DNA of 64,000 nt from Xanthobacteraceae bacterium (GCA_029266425.1 JAQSWY010000007.1:82340-146339), one strand, 5' to 3'. Numbered from the stretch's first letter, positions 18,292 through 27,195 are shown. Numbers and translations are program-made. The notes: generated by a model not told the origin, from the letters alone.

Positions 18292-19836
18292 TCACGCCGC
18301 GGCCGGTTCGGTGGCGGCGATCGCCGCCAGGATCGCGGAGACGTTGATCGCCTCGCCCTCGAGCGTCGCGACATGGGCGCGGTCGCGCAGCACGACCACC
18401 TGGTCTGCATAGGTGACGATCTCCTCCAGTTCCGAGGAGACGACGAGCAGCGCCAGCCCCTCGGCGCAGAGGTCGCGGATCAGGCGGATGATCTCGGCAT
18501 GGGCGCCGACATCGATGCCGCGTGTCGGCTCGTCGAGAATGAGAAGACGCGGCGCCGTCGCCAGCCAGCGGGCGAGCAGCGCCTTCTGCTGGTTGCCGCC
18601 GGAAAGCAGGCCGATCGGCCGTTCCGGATCCGGCGGACGGATATCGAGCAGCCGGATGAACCGCCGGGCGATCTCGTCCTGCTCGCGGCGCGAGAGCGGC
18701 TTCATGAAGCCGCGCTTCGCCTGCAGCGCCAGCACGATGTTCTCGCGCACGGTGAGCTCGGCGACGATGCCCTCGGTCTTGCGCTCCTCGGGGCAATAGC
18801 CGAATCCGTGGCGCACCGCCTCGCGCGGCGAGTGGAGCCGCACCACCTGCCCTTCGATCTGCGCCGTGCCGCTGTCGGCCCGCTCGGCGCCAAAGACGAG
18901 GCGCGCGGTCTCGGTGCGCCCGGAGCCGAGCAGCCCGGCGAGGCCGACCACTTCGCCGGGCCGAAGCGTGAGATCGAACGGCGCCACCTGGCCGGACTTG
19001 CCGAAGCCGTCGAACGCCGCATAGGGCGCGCGTTCGGTGTCGAGCGGCTGGTGGGTGCGCTCGGCGGTGGCCTCGACCAGCTCGCGGCCGAGCATCATGC
19101 GCACCAGCTCGATGCGCGGCAGAGCCGCGGTCTCGCGCTCGCCGACGAGCCGGCCATTGCGCAGCACGGTGATGCGATCCGAGATCGCATAGACTTGGTC
19201 GAGGAAGTGGGTGATGAACACGATGCCGATACCGCGCCGGGCAAGGTGGCGCATCACCCGGAACAGTATCTCGACCTCATGGGCGTCGAGGCTCGCAGTC
19301 GGCTCGTCGAGGATGAGCACACGCGCCGACATATCGACGGCGCGTGCGATGGCGGTGATGTGCTGCACCGCGACCGAATAGTCACCGAGGGGCGCGGCGA
19401 CATCGATGTCGAGGCCGAACTCCTTCAGGAGCACGGCAGCGCGGCGGCGCATCTCGCCCTCGCGAACGAGTCCGAAGCGCGTCGGCTGCCGGCCGAGGAA
19501 GAGGTTCTGCGCCACCGAAAGGTTCGGCAGCAGATTGACCTCCTGATAGACGGTGGCGATGCCCGCCTTCAGCGCCGCTTCCGCGGAGTGCGGTGCGATC
19601 TCCTCGCCGTCGAGCCGCACGGTGCCGGCATCGCGCGCGACGACGCCGGTGACGACCTTGATCAGGGTCGATTTGCCGGCGCCATTCTCCCCGAGCAGCG
19701 CATGGATCTCCCCTGCCCTGAGCGTGAAGTCGACGCCGTCGAGCGCACGCACCGCTGCGAAGCTCTTGGCGATACCATGCACTTCGAGCAGGGGCACCTC
19801 AGGCGAGGACAGGTCGCGATCGGCGTGCGCTGACAT
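18292..19836 (-). CDS. ytfR: Furanose ABC transporter ATPase, YtfR-type
   Basis: Double nucleotide-binding-domain ATPase of the same importer, 514 residues. Walker A GENGAGKST at residues 49-57, VLILDEPTASLDAHE in domain 1, LLSGGNQQKALLARWLA and ILDEPTRGIDVGAHAEI in domain 2. An extra nine or so residues precede the usual family start. Separated from ytfQ by 224 bases that hold a composite palindromic repeat, then followed tightly by both permeases. Confidence 0.93.
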   Translation of the reverse strand: MSAHADRDLSSPEVPLLEVHGIAKSFAAVRALDGVDFTLRAGEIHALLGENGAGKSTLIKVVTGVVARDAGTVRLDGEEIAPHSAEAALKAGIATVYQEVNLLPNLSVAQNLFLGRQPTRFGLVREGEMRRRAAVLLKEFGLDIDVAAPLGDYSVAVQHITAIARAVDMSARVLILDEPTASLDAHEVEILFRVMRHLARRGIGIVFITHFLDQVYAISDRITVLRNGRLVGERETAALPRIELVRMMLGRELVEATAERTHQPLDTERAPYAAFDGFGKSGQVAPFDLTLRPGEVVGLAGLLGSGRTETARLVFGAERADSGTAQIEGQVVRLHSPREAVRHGFGYCPEERKTEGIVAELTVRENIVLALQAKRGFMKPLSRREQDEIARRFIRLLDIRPPDPERPIGLLSGGNQQKALLARWLATAPRLLILDEPTRGIDVGAHAEIIRLIRDLCAEGLALLVVSSELEEIVTYADQVVVLRDRAHVATLEGEAINVSAILAAIAATEPAAA

Positions 19837-19879
19837 AGGTAAGGCGCTTCCCCTCAGTGTCTCTCGTAGTCAGCCAATG

Positions 19880-20020
19880 ATCGTCATGCCCGGGCTTGTC
19901 CCGGACATCCACGTCCTTGGCAGCGGCTCAGCCGTGGATGGCCGGGGAAAGCCGAGGCCACTGCCTCGGCGTCTCTCGAGAGACGGCGACCGTAGGTCGC
20001 CTTCGCCCGGACATGACGTT
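19880..20020 (-). repeat. Composite palindromic (BIME-like) element between ytfQ and ytfR
   Basis: Four palindromes in a row: ATGCCCGGG-CTTGT-CCCGGACAT at 19886-19908 (one mismatch), GCCGAGGC-CACT-GCCTCGGC at 19951-19970, GTCTCTCGAGAGAC at 19971-19984, and GGCGACC-GTA-GGTCGCC at 19985-20001. The block begins with CGTCATG and ends with CATGACG, so it has inverted ends. It lies in the transcript between the binding-protein gene and the ATPase gene, where it can slow 3' decay and dampen read-through. Confidence 0.7.
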
Positions 20021-20060
20021 GAAATGATCCATCCGCCACGCCGAATAGGCGTTCAACTCC

Positions 20061-21023
20061 TCAATAACCGAGGTCCTTCTTGCTGTTGTAGATCTTCTGC
20101 GGATCGTCCGCCGCAGTGTAGAGCTTGGACTCGGTCTGGATCCACTTGGGCGGCACCGTGCCCTTGGTCTTGAAGGCGACGATGGCGTCGAAGGCCGGGC
20201 CGGCCATGTTCGGCGTCAGTTCGACCGTGGCGTTTGCCTCGCCCGCGGCCATCGCCTTGAAGATATCCGGCACCGCGTCGATCGAGACGGTGAGGACTTC
20301 CTTGCCCGGCTTCAGCCCGGCTTCCTTCATCGCCTGGATGGCGCCGACCATCATGTCGTCATTGTGGGCATAGACCGCGCAGATGTTCTTGCCGCCGCCT
20401 TCGGCCTTGATGAAGCTCTCCATCACTTCCTTGCCCTTGGCGCGGGTGAAGTCGCCGGTCTGGCTGCGCACCACCTTGATGTTGGAGTGGCTGGCGATGG
20501 CGGTGTCGAAGCCCTTCTTGCGATTGGCGGCGACGCTGGCACCGACCGTGCCCTGGAGTTCGACGACATTGCACGGCTTGGTGCCGACGGTCTTCGCCAG
20601 CCATTCGCCGGCCACCGCGCCCTCGTGCACGCTGTCGGAGGTGACCGCGGTCAGATAGAGTTCCTTGCCCGAGGGGTCGATGTCACGGTCAAGCAGCACG
20701 ACCGGGATCTGCGCCTCCTTGGCTTCCTTCAGCACCGAATCCCAACCGGTGGAGACGACCGGCGCGAGGAAGATGGCGTCGACGCCCTGGGCGATGAAGG
20801 AGCGGATCGCCTTGATCTGGTTCTCCTGCTTCTGCTGGGCGTCGGCGATCTTGAAATTGATGTTCCGCTTCTTGGCTTCGGCCTTGGAGACCACGGTCTC
20901 GGCGGCACGCCAGCCGGACTCCGAACCGATCTGCGAAAAGCCGACGGTGAGTTCGGCCGCGCTGGCGCTGAAGCCGAGGGCGGTCGAGAGGGCCGTGGCG
21001 GCAAGCAGGGCTTTGAGGGTCAT
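20061..21023 (-). CDS. ytfQ: Galactofuranose/arabinofuranose-binding protein, YtfQ-type
   Basis: Periplasmic binding protein, 320 residues, of the furanose importer. Strong match to E. coli YtfQ: LTVGFSQIGSESGWRAAET, IADAQQKQENQIKAIRSF, PCNVVELQGTVGASVA, SQTGDFTRAKGKEVMESFIKAE, VYAHNDDMMVGAIQAMKEAGL. The signal peptide of about 23 residues ends SASAA before ELTVG. First gene of the long minus-strand run; its upstream region (21024-21361) carries an operator-like palindrome. Confidence 0.95.
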   Translation of the reverse strand: MTLKALLAATALSTALGFSASAAELTVGFSQIGSESGWRAAETVVSKAEAKKRNINFKIADAQQKQENQIKAIRSFIAQGVDAIFLAPVVSTGWDSVLKEAKEAQIPVVLLDRDIDPSGKELYLTAVTSDSVHEGAVAGEWLAKTVGTKPCNVVELQGTVGASVAANRKKGFDTAIASHSNIKVVRSQTGDFTRAKGKEVMESFIKAEGGGKNICAVYAHNDDMMVGAIQAMKEAGLKPGKEVLTVSIDAVPDIFKAMAAGEANATVELTPNMAGPAFDAIVAFKTKGTVPPKWIQTESKLYTAADDPQKIYNSKKDLGY

Positions 21024-21112
21024 GAGGCGTTTCTCCCGGATGATGTAAGCCGCAGCGCTTCTGCGAGCGCTTCGATGCGGCGGCTTTTATGGCACGGAAG
21101 AATGCGCCTGAA

Positions 21113-21131
21113 TAGTCATACTGTTTGACTA
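21113..21131 (-). promoter_or_regulatory. Operator-like inverted repeat upstream of ytfQ
   Basis: TAGTCA at 21113-21118 and TGACTA at 21126-21131 form a perfect 6-bp inverted repeat with a 7-base centre, about 90 bases upstream of the ytfQ start. The flanks continue imperfectly (AATTAGTCA against GAATAGTCA). Size and position suit a dimeric regulator such as the operon's own GntR protein at 15553-16275; the assignment is inferred. Confidence 0.5.
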
Positions 21132-21228
21132 ATTGGCGCCGACGCATGTGCTGGCGCGGCGCACATTCACATCAAGGCTGCCCGCAACTCGCGTGTGAGA
21201 TTGAGAGGCCGGCTGCGCTCGCACTTCA

Positions 21229-21281
21229 GAGGGCCGACGGCCCTCCACTCGCCCTCATCCCCGGGCAGCCCGGAGATGAGG
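21229..21281. repeat. Two palindromes downstream of spoVR
   Basis: GAGGGCCG-A-CGGCCCTC at 21229-21245 and a 29-base palindrome at 21253-21281 (CCTCATC, CCGGG, 3-base loop, CCCGG, GATGAGG with one mismatched pair). They lie between the spoVR stop and the ytfQ promoter region and can end spoVR transcription, though no T-run follows. The rest of 21024-21361 holds no gene that I can support. Confidence 0.55.
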
Positions 21282-21361
21282 ATCAGGAGATGGTTCGTGT
21301 CGTTTCCGGCGAGTTTTGACTCGGCCTTTCAGGATGACGCCGTCGAAATTGGATGACGCAC

Positions 21362-22909
21362 TCAAGCGGCCATCGCCGTCGCGCTCGGCTTGACGTGGTG
21401 TTCCTTCAGCACCGCGGCGGTGCCGTCCACCTCGCGCAGCAGGACGTCATAGCTCCAGAGATCGGCAAGATGCTGGAGAACCCGCTTGGCATCGGTTTCC
21501 TCGAGCAGGCCGCCATTGACGACCGTATGCTGGAGGATGAGGCGCCGGTCACCGGCGAGATCGACATCGACGATCTCGATATGCGCGTCGATCCGGCCGA
21601 CATCATACTGCCGGGAGAGTTCGCGGCGGATGCGCCGATAGCCGCGCTCGTCATGTATCGCCTCGACCTTCAAGCCGGCGGTCTCGGCGGGATCGTCGGC
21701 GAGGTGGAACAGGCGCATGCGCCGCATGAGACTAGGGCTGAGGAACTGGGCGATGAAGCTCTCGTCGCGGTAATTGGCCCACAGATCCCGCAGCACCGCC
21801 ATCGCGTCGCCGCGGCCGGCAATGTCCGGGAACCACTCCCGGTCCTCGTCTTCCGGCTGGGTGACGATCCGCTCTATGTCCTGCATCATCGCGAAGCCGA
21901 GAGCGTAGGGGTTCAGCCCCGAGAACCGCGGATCATCGAAATCCGGCTGGAACACCACATTGGTGTGCGAGGTCAGGAATTCCAGGAAATCGCCGTCCAC
22001 TATGGCGCCGCGCTCGTGGAGCCGGGTCATGATCTGATAGTGCACGTAGGTGGCCGTGCCCTCGTTCATGACCTTGGTCTGGCCCTGCGGGTAGAAATAT
22101 TGCGCGATGTGGCGGACGATCCGCAGCAATTCGCGCTGCCAGGGCTGCAGCCGGGGCGCGGTCTTCTCGAGGAAGTACAGGAGGTTCTCTTGCGGCAGTC
22201 CGGCGATGGCGCGGCGCCGCTCGAGGTCGAGGTCCGGCGCGCTCTTCCCCGCACCGACCGGCACCGTGCGCCAGAGATCGTTGAAGATCTGCTCGTCATG
22301 CAGCCGCCGTTCCCGCTCGCGGCGTTCCTCCTGCCGAAGGTCGAGCTTCTTCTTGCCGGCATAGCGATGGACGCCGTGGGACATCAGGGCATGCGCCGCG
22401 TCCAAGGTCCGCTCGACCGCGGCCTGGCCGTGCCGCTCCTCGCAGCGGGCGATGTATCCCTTGGCGAAGTTCAGATAATCGAGAATGCCGTCCGCATCGG
22501 TCCAGAGCTTAAACAGATAATTGTTCTTGAAGAAGTGGTTATGCCCGAAGGCGGCATGCGCGATGACCAGCGCCTGCATCGTCGCGGTGTTCTCCTCCAT
22601 GAGGTAGGAGATGCAGGGCGAGCTGTTGATCACGATCTCATAGGCGAGCCCGCGCAACCCCTTCCGGTAGAACGCCTCGTGATGCGAGAAGTGCTTGCCG
22701 AACGACCAGTGCTTGTAGAGCAGCGGCATGCCGATCGAGGAATAGACGTCCAGCATTTGCTCGGCGGTGATGATCTCGATCTGGTTGGGGTAGACGTCGA
22801 GTCCGAGTTCAGAGACCGCGATGTGCTCGCAGGAATCGTAGATCCGCTGTAGCGTGGCGAAGTCCCAATCGGCCCCCTCGTAAAGGCGCTCCATGCCTGG
22901 CCCGGTCAT
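21362..22909 (-). CDS. spoVR: SpoVR/YcgB family protein
   Basis: Stress-module protein of unknown biochemistry, 515 residues, soluble. Recognised from LDVYPNQIEIITAEQMLD, MPLLYKHWSFGK, GLAYEIVINSSPCISYLMEEN, HNHFFKNNYLFKLWTD, ILRIVRHIAQYFYPQGQTKVMNEGTA (shortened here) and LNPYALGFAMMQDIERI. Starts in ATGA overlap with yeaH. SpoVR, YeaH and PrkA form a conserved trio induced by nutrient stress in enterobacteria and needed for spore cortex in Bacillus; no sporulation is implied here. Confidence 0.93.
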   Translation of the reverse strand: MTGPGMERLYEGADWDFATLQRIYDSCEHIAVSELGLDVYPNQIEIITAEQMLDVYSSIGMPLLYKHWSFGKHFSHHEAFYRKGLRGLAYEIVINSSPCISYLMEENTATMQALVIAHAAFGHNHFFKNNYLFKLWTDADGILDYLNFAKGYIARCEERHGQAAVERTLDAAHALMSHGVHRYAGKKKLDLRQEERRERERRLHDEQIFNDLWRTVPVGAGKSAPDLDLERRRAIAGLPQENLLYFLEKTAPRLQPWQRELLRIVRHIAQYFYPQGQTKVMNEGTATYVHYQIMTRLHERGAIVDGDFLEFLTSHTNVVFQPDFDDPRFSGLNPYALGFAMMQDIERIVTQPEDEDREWFPDIAGRGDAMAVLRDLWANYRDESFIAQFLSPSLMRRMRLFHLADDPAETAGLKVEAIHDERGYRRIRRELSRQYDVGRIDAHIEIVDVDLAGDRRLILQHTVVNGGLLEETDAKRVLQHLADLWSYDVLLREVDGTAAVLKEHHVKPSATAMAA

Positions 22910-24165
22910 GCCGCCTGCCTCTTCTGGAAGAGGTCGTGGAACACCGGGTAGATTTCGCTGCGGTTGGTAACCCGGCGCATCGAGAGCTGCGGGGCGCCCG
23001 CGCGGATGCGGTCATAGAGCGTCCACACCGCCGAACCGGAACTTGACACCCGCCCGGATTCGCCGACCTCCAGGTAAGCGAAATACTGGCTGATCGGCAA
23101 AATCGCGCTCTTCAGCAATTGCTCCGTCGCCGCGCCGTCCGAATAGGAATTGTCGCCGTCGGAGGCCTGGGCGGCATAGATGTTCCAGTCCGCCGGCGGA
23201 TAGCGATCGAGAACGATCCGCCGCATCGCCTCCAGCGCGCTCGACACCTGGGTGCCGCCGGTCGCCGGACTGTGAAAGAAGGTATCCTCGTCCACTTCCT
23301 CGGCGCGGTCGGTGTGGCGGATGAACACGATCTCGACCCGGCGGTACTGCTTGGTGAGGAAAATGTAGAGCAGCATGTAGAACCGCTTGGCGAGGTCCTT
23401 CATGTGCTCCGACATCGATCCGGACACGTCCATGAGGCAGAACATGACCGCCTGCGCCACCGGCTTCGGCTCGTTCTCGAAACGGCGGTACCGGATATCG
23501 ATCGGATCGATATAGGGAATGCGCCGCGCCCTGGCCTCCAGCGCCTTGATCTTGGCCTCGAGGCTGAGGCGGCTCTCAGCGTCGTCGCATTCAGCGAGCT
23601 CCGAGCTCATCTTCGCGACGGTCTCCGGCTTGGGCCGGCGCAGCGCCACCCGGCGCATCATGGCGAGCCGCATGGTGCGGTTGACGGCGATGTTCGCGGG
23701 CGAGCCGGTTACCGAATATCCCGCCCGGACGGGATTGACCTGATCCGCATTCACCAACCGCCTCTTGGCGAGGTCCGGAAGCTCCAGATCATCAAGAAAC
23801 AGGTCGAGGAATTCCTCGCGGGTCAGGATGAAGCGGAACGCATCTTCGCTGGCCCCTTGGCCGCCATCGCGGGGCTTGCCGCCGCCGCTTCCCTCAGGGC
23901 GGGGAATGAGGTCGCCTTCGACGAATGTCTTGTTGCCCGGAAGGACGTGCTGGTGAGACCCCGACGAGCCGCGCCTCAGGCGCGGCTCCTCCATGCCGTC
24001 GAGCGGGATGCTGATCTCGCCGCCCTTCAATATGTCGTGGACGTCACGGCCCTGCGTGGACTGGTAGACGGCCCGTTGCAACACCGCCTTGGCTCGTCGC
24101 AGAAATCGCTGGCGGTTCTCGAGACTTTTACCGCCAGGGTTCAGACGCCGATCGACGATATGCAT
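22906..24165 (-). CDS. yeaH: YeaH/YhbH family VWA-domain protein (DUF444)
   Basis: Middle gene of the prkA-yeaH-spoVR module, 419 residues. N-terminal MHIVDRRLNPGGKSLENRQRF is typical of the family; a C-terminal von Willebrand A-like domain contains the metal site CLMDVSGSMSEH, and later FIRHTDRAEEVDE, TGGTQVSSAL and AAQASDGDNSYSD. Starts 19 bases after the prkA stop, overlaps spoVR. It is presumed to work with the PrkA kinase; mechanism unknown. Confidence 0.93.
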   Translation of the reverse strand: MHIVDRRLNPGGKSLENRQRFLRRAKAVLQRAVYQSTQGRDVHDILKGGEISIPLDGMEEPRLRRGSSGSHQHVLPGNKTFVEGDLIPRPEGSGGGKPRDGGQGASEDAFRFILTREEFLDLFLDDLELPDLAKRRLVNADQVNPVRAGYSVTGSPANIAVNRTMRLAMMRRVALRRPKPETVAKMSSELAECDDAESRLSLEAKIKALEARARRIPYIDPIDIRYRRFENEPKPVAQAVMFCLMDVSGSMSEHMKDLAKRFYMLLYIFLTKQYRRVEIVFIRHTDRAEEVDEDTFFHSPATGGTQVSSALEAMRRIVLDRYPPADWNIYAAQASDGDNSYSDGAATEQLLKSAILPISQYFAYLEVGESGRVSSSGSAVWTLYDRIRAGAPQLSMRRVTNRSEIYPVFHDLFQKRQAA

Positions 24166-24184
24166 CCCCGCTTCCTCACTCGGC

Positions 24185-26128
24185 CTATCCGGCCTGCTTC
24201 ACACGCATGTACCATTCCACCAGACGACGGACCTGACGCTCGGTGTAGCCGCGCGTCATCATGCGTTCGACGAAATCGGCGTGCTTCTTCTCGGTATCGC
24301 CGTCCTTCTTGGAGCCGAAGGAAATGACGGGAAGCAGATCCTCGACCTGGGAGAACATCCGCTTCTCGATGACTTCGCGGATTTTCTCGTAGCTGGTCCA
24401 GCTCGGATTCCGTCCGCCATTGCTTGCCCGCGAACGCAGCGAGAATTTGACGATCTCGTTGCGGAAATCCTTCGGATTGGCAATGCCGGCCGGCTTCTCG
24501 ACCTTGGTCAGCTCCTGATTGAGCAGCTCGCGATCGAGCAATTGGCCGGTATCGGGATCCTTGAAGTCCATGTCCTCGATCCAGGCGTCGGCATAGTCGA
24601 CATAACGGTCGAACAGATTCTGACCGTAGTCGGAATACGATTCGAGATAGGCCTTCTGGATCTCGTTTCCAATGAATTCCGCGTAGCGCGGAGCAAGCTC
24701 GCCCTTGATGAATTCGAGGTAGCGCTTCTCCGTCTCGTCGGGCAGTTGCTCCCGGCGAATGGCTTGCTCCAGCACGTACATGAGATGCACCGGATCGGCG
24801 CCGACCTCCTTGGTGTCGTGGTTGAAGGTCGCGGCGAGCACCTTGAAGGCGAACCGCGTCGAAACCCCGTCCATGCCCTCGTCGACGCCGGCAGCGTCGC
24901 GATATTCCTGGACGCTGCGCGCCCTCGGGTCGGTCTCCTTCAGGCTCTCGCCGTCATAGACCCGCAGCTTGGAGTACAGGTTGGAATTTTCGTGCTTGGC
25001 CAGCCGCGACAGCACGGTGAAGCGCGCGAGGGTCTCGAGCGTCGAGGGCGCGCAGGACTCCATGCTGAGTTCCGAGCCCTGGATGAGCTTCTCGTAGATC
25101 TTCTGCTCCTCGGCCACCCTCAAGCAGTAGGGCACCTTGACGACGCAGATGCGGTCGATGAACGCCTCGTTGTTCTTGTTGCTCTTGAAGCTCTGCCACT
25201 CGGCTTCGTTCGAGTGCGCCAGGATGATGCCCGAGAAGGGGATCGCGCCGATATTCTCGGTCCCGATATAGTTGCCCTCCTGCGTCGCCGTCAGCAGCGG
25301 ATGCAGCATCTTGATCGGCGCCTTGAACATCTCGACGAATTCGAGAATGCCCTGGTTGGCGCGATTGAGAGCGCCCGAATAGGAGTAGGCGTCGGGGTCA
25401 TTCTGGGCGAGGCTCTCCAGCTTGCGGATATCGACCTTGCCGACCAGCGCCGAAATGTCCTGATTGTTCTCGTCGCCGGGCTCGGTCTTGGCGACCGCGA
25501 TCTGGCGCAGCCGCGATGGCTGGAGCTTCGCCACCTGGAACCGTGAGATGTCCCCGCCGAACGCCTCCAGCCGCTTCAGGCACCACGGGCTCATGAGCCC
25601 GGTCAGGCGCCGCGAGGGAATGCCGTAGCGCTCCTCGATCATCGCGCCCATCGTCACCGGGTCGAAGAGGTTGAGCGGGCTCTCGAACACCGGGCTCAAC
25701 TCATTGTCCGCCTTCAGCACATAGATCGGATGGACCTCCATCAATGACTTGAGCCGCTCGGCGAGGGACGATTTGCCGCCGCCCACCGGGCCCAGCAGAT
25801 AGAGGATCTGCTTGCGCTCTTCCAACCCCTGCGCCGCATGGCGAAAGAAGGACACGATCCGCTCGATCGTCTCTTCCATGCCGTAGAAGCCGGAGAAAGC
25901 CGGGTAGATCCGGATCGTCCGATTCATGAAGATGCGGCCGAGGCGAGGATCCTTGGCCGTATTGAGCATTTGCGGCTCGCCCATCGCAGCCAGGAGACGC
26001 TCTGCCGCATTTGCATAGAGCAGTGGATCGTCGCGGCAGGCTTCCAGATACTCTGGGATCGACATGACAGTTTCGCGGCGCGCCTCGAAGGAGCGGGCGA
26101 ATACGTTGAATAGTGAATCGTTGTACAT
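24185..26128 (-). CDS. prkA: PrkA/YeaG family serine protein kinase (AAA+)
   Basis: Kinase/AAA protein of 647 residues, nearly collinear with E. coli YeaG. It has YANAAERLLAAMGEP, Walker A GPVGGGKS at residues 113-120, KTEPGDENNQDISALVGKVD, HPLLTATQEGNY, HSNEAEWQSFKSNKNNEAF and the C-terminal PrkA domain ending MMTRGYTERQVRRLVEWY. Start is set at 26128 (MYNDSLFNVFARSFE) with AGAGGC before ATG; the frame is open 13 codons further but not conserved. First gene of its operon, preceded by a 660-base non-coding region. Confidence 0.94.
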   Translation of the reverse strand: MYNDSLFNVFARSFEARRETVMSIPEYLEACRDDPLLYANAAERLLAAMGEPQMLNTAKDPRLGRIFMNRTIRIYPAFSGFYGMEETIERIVSFFRHAAQGLEERKQILYLLGPVGGGKSSLAERLKSLMEVHPIYVLKADNELSPVFESPLNLFDPVTMGAMIEERYGIPSRRLTGLMSPWCLKRLEAFGGDISRFQVAKLQPSRLRQIAVAKTEPGDENNQDISALVGKVDIRKLESLAQNDPDAYSYSGALNRANQGILEFVEMFKAPIKMLHPLLTATQEGNYIGTENIGAIPFSGIILAHSNEAEWQSFKSNKNNEAFIDRICVVKVPYCLRVAEEQKIYEKLIQGSELSMESCAPSTLETLARFTVLSRLAKHENSNLYSKLRVYDGESLKETDPRARSVQEYRDAAGVDEGMDGVSTRFAFKVLAATFNHDTKEVGADPVHLMYVLEQAIRREQLPDETEKRYLEFIKGELAPRYAEFIGNEIQKAYLESYSDYGQNLFDRYVDYADAWIEDMDFKDPDTGQLLDRELLNQELTKVEKPAGIANPKDFRNEIVKFSLRSRASNGGRNPSWTSYEKIREVIEKRMFSQVEDLLPVISFGSKKDGDTEKKHADFVERMMTRGYTERQVRRLVEWYMRVKQAG

Positions 26129-26795
26129 GACGCCTCTGCATATTGCTGTTGCAATAAACGCCGACATCAGTCATGAGGTACGCAATTACTAGCGCGCCTC
26201 ATCCGAATCAGTACTAGCCTTAGTGCTAGTGGACGCCCAATCGCGTGGGGCGGCAACGCAATTAGATGTGCGCTTCCATGATTCTTGTTGAGCATTTGCC
26301 CATAATTTATGCGGATTCGGTATGCCCGCTACCACGACCCCGCCCGTCGATGCGTTGGACCTTGTCATCACTATCCCCCTTTGACGTTTTGCCGAGGGCA
26401 TGGGTATGACGCGCGTGGGCCGGAAAGGGTCCCGATCCGAGGCAGAATACTGCGGCGGATAGATCGGCGCTCCGCCCCATCACGCACCGATATCAAAGCA
26501 GGTTCAATAATTTATCTCGTTTTCAGGCGCGACGGTTCATCGCACCGGCCGGACGAACGATCGCGACCCCGACGTGGCACGGTTGAGGAGCCGGTGCCCC
26601 GCGATGAGCCAAGCTCGCCATTATGGCTGATACCGCAGAAGGTCAGCGGGATGACCTTCTACTCCTCAAGGATTAAGGCGGAAGATCCACTCCTTCTTGT
26701 GGTGCCGTCATGGTAACCCGAGGCGTGCGCGACAGACGCGCGCTCGATCGCCATACCCGCATTGAAGCGGCGAAGGGATCGCCGATCTCAAGCAA
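26129..26795. promoter_or_regulatory. Non-coding region upstream of prkA with repeats
   Basis: No gene is supported in these 667 bases, which are visibly less GC-rich than the neighbours. Contents: TATTGC-TGTT-GCAATA hairpin at 26141-26156, just upstream of the prkA ribosome site; three copies of the hexamer ACTAGC (26188-26193, 26213-26218 direct; 26225-26230 inverted, so the last two form an inverted repeat with a 6-base loop); and a perfect 9-bp hairpin AGAAGGTCA/TGACCTTCT at 26637-26660. The first two probably regulate prkA; the third could end transcription of the VOC operon, whose last gene stops at 26796. Confidence 0.45.
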
Positions 26796-27167
26796 TTATT
26801 TCTGCAGGATGCTGCGAACCTGACGCTCGAAGAGCTGGAGGTAATTGCCCGCCGGGTCGACCACCGTGATCGTGCGGCCGTGGTCGCCCATGTCGCGCGA
26901 GGCGACGATGCGGATACCGGCATCGGCGAGCCGGCTCCTCCGGGCATCGAGATCCGACACCTCGAACACTGCCACGGCGCCGGCCGCGCCTTCCGGAAAC
27001 TCCGCCGGGGAGCCGACGGCGAAATTGGCGCCGCCGGCGTCGTACTGCACCCAGCGTTCCGCGTCGGCGAACTTGGGCTTCAGTCCCAGCACCTCTTCGT
27101 AGAAATGACGGCTCGCCGTCATGTCGCGGGTGCCGACATAGACGTTCTGTAATCTGTCTGCGGGCAT
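26796..27167 (-). CDS. VOC-family (glyoxalase/dioxygenase-fold) protein
   Basis: Small metalloenzyme-fold protein, 123 residues: LQNVYVGTRDMTASRHFYEEVLGLKPKF followed by a second beta-alpha-beta-beta-beta half with AVFEVSDLDARRSRLADAGIRI and TITVVDPAGNYLQLFER (split here for length). The terminal Glu in QLFE and possible His/Glu in the first half suggest a metal site, but substrate is unknown. Start at 27167 is set by GGGAGG eight bases upstream. Last gene of the livKHMGF run, 28 bases after the SDR gene. Confidence 0.8.
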   Translation of the reverse strand: MPADRLQNVYVGTRDMTASRHFYEEVLGLKPKFADAERWVQYDAGGANFAVGSPAEFPEGAAGAVAVFEVSDLDARRSRLADAGIRIVASRDMGDHGRTITVVDPAGNYLQLFERQVRSILQK

Positions 27168-27195
27168 CGCGCACGCCTCCCTGTTCCGCGCCGGA

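Noticed and set aside
21362..26128. SpoVR as evidence for a spore former
   Set aside because: The prkA-yeaH-spoVR trio is widespread in non-sporulating Proteobacteria; no other sporulation gene is present.
26309..26716. 135-codon open frame on the plus strand upstream of prkA
   Set aside because: No ribosome site, no recognisable domain, Arg/Pro-rich composition of a chance frame; the region looks regulatory.
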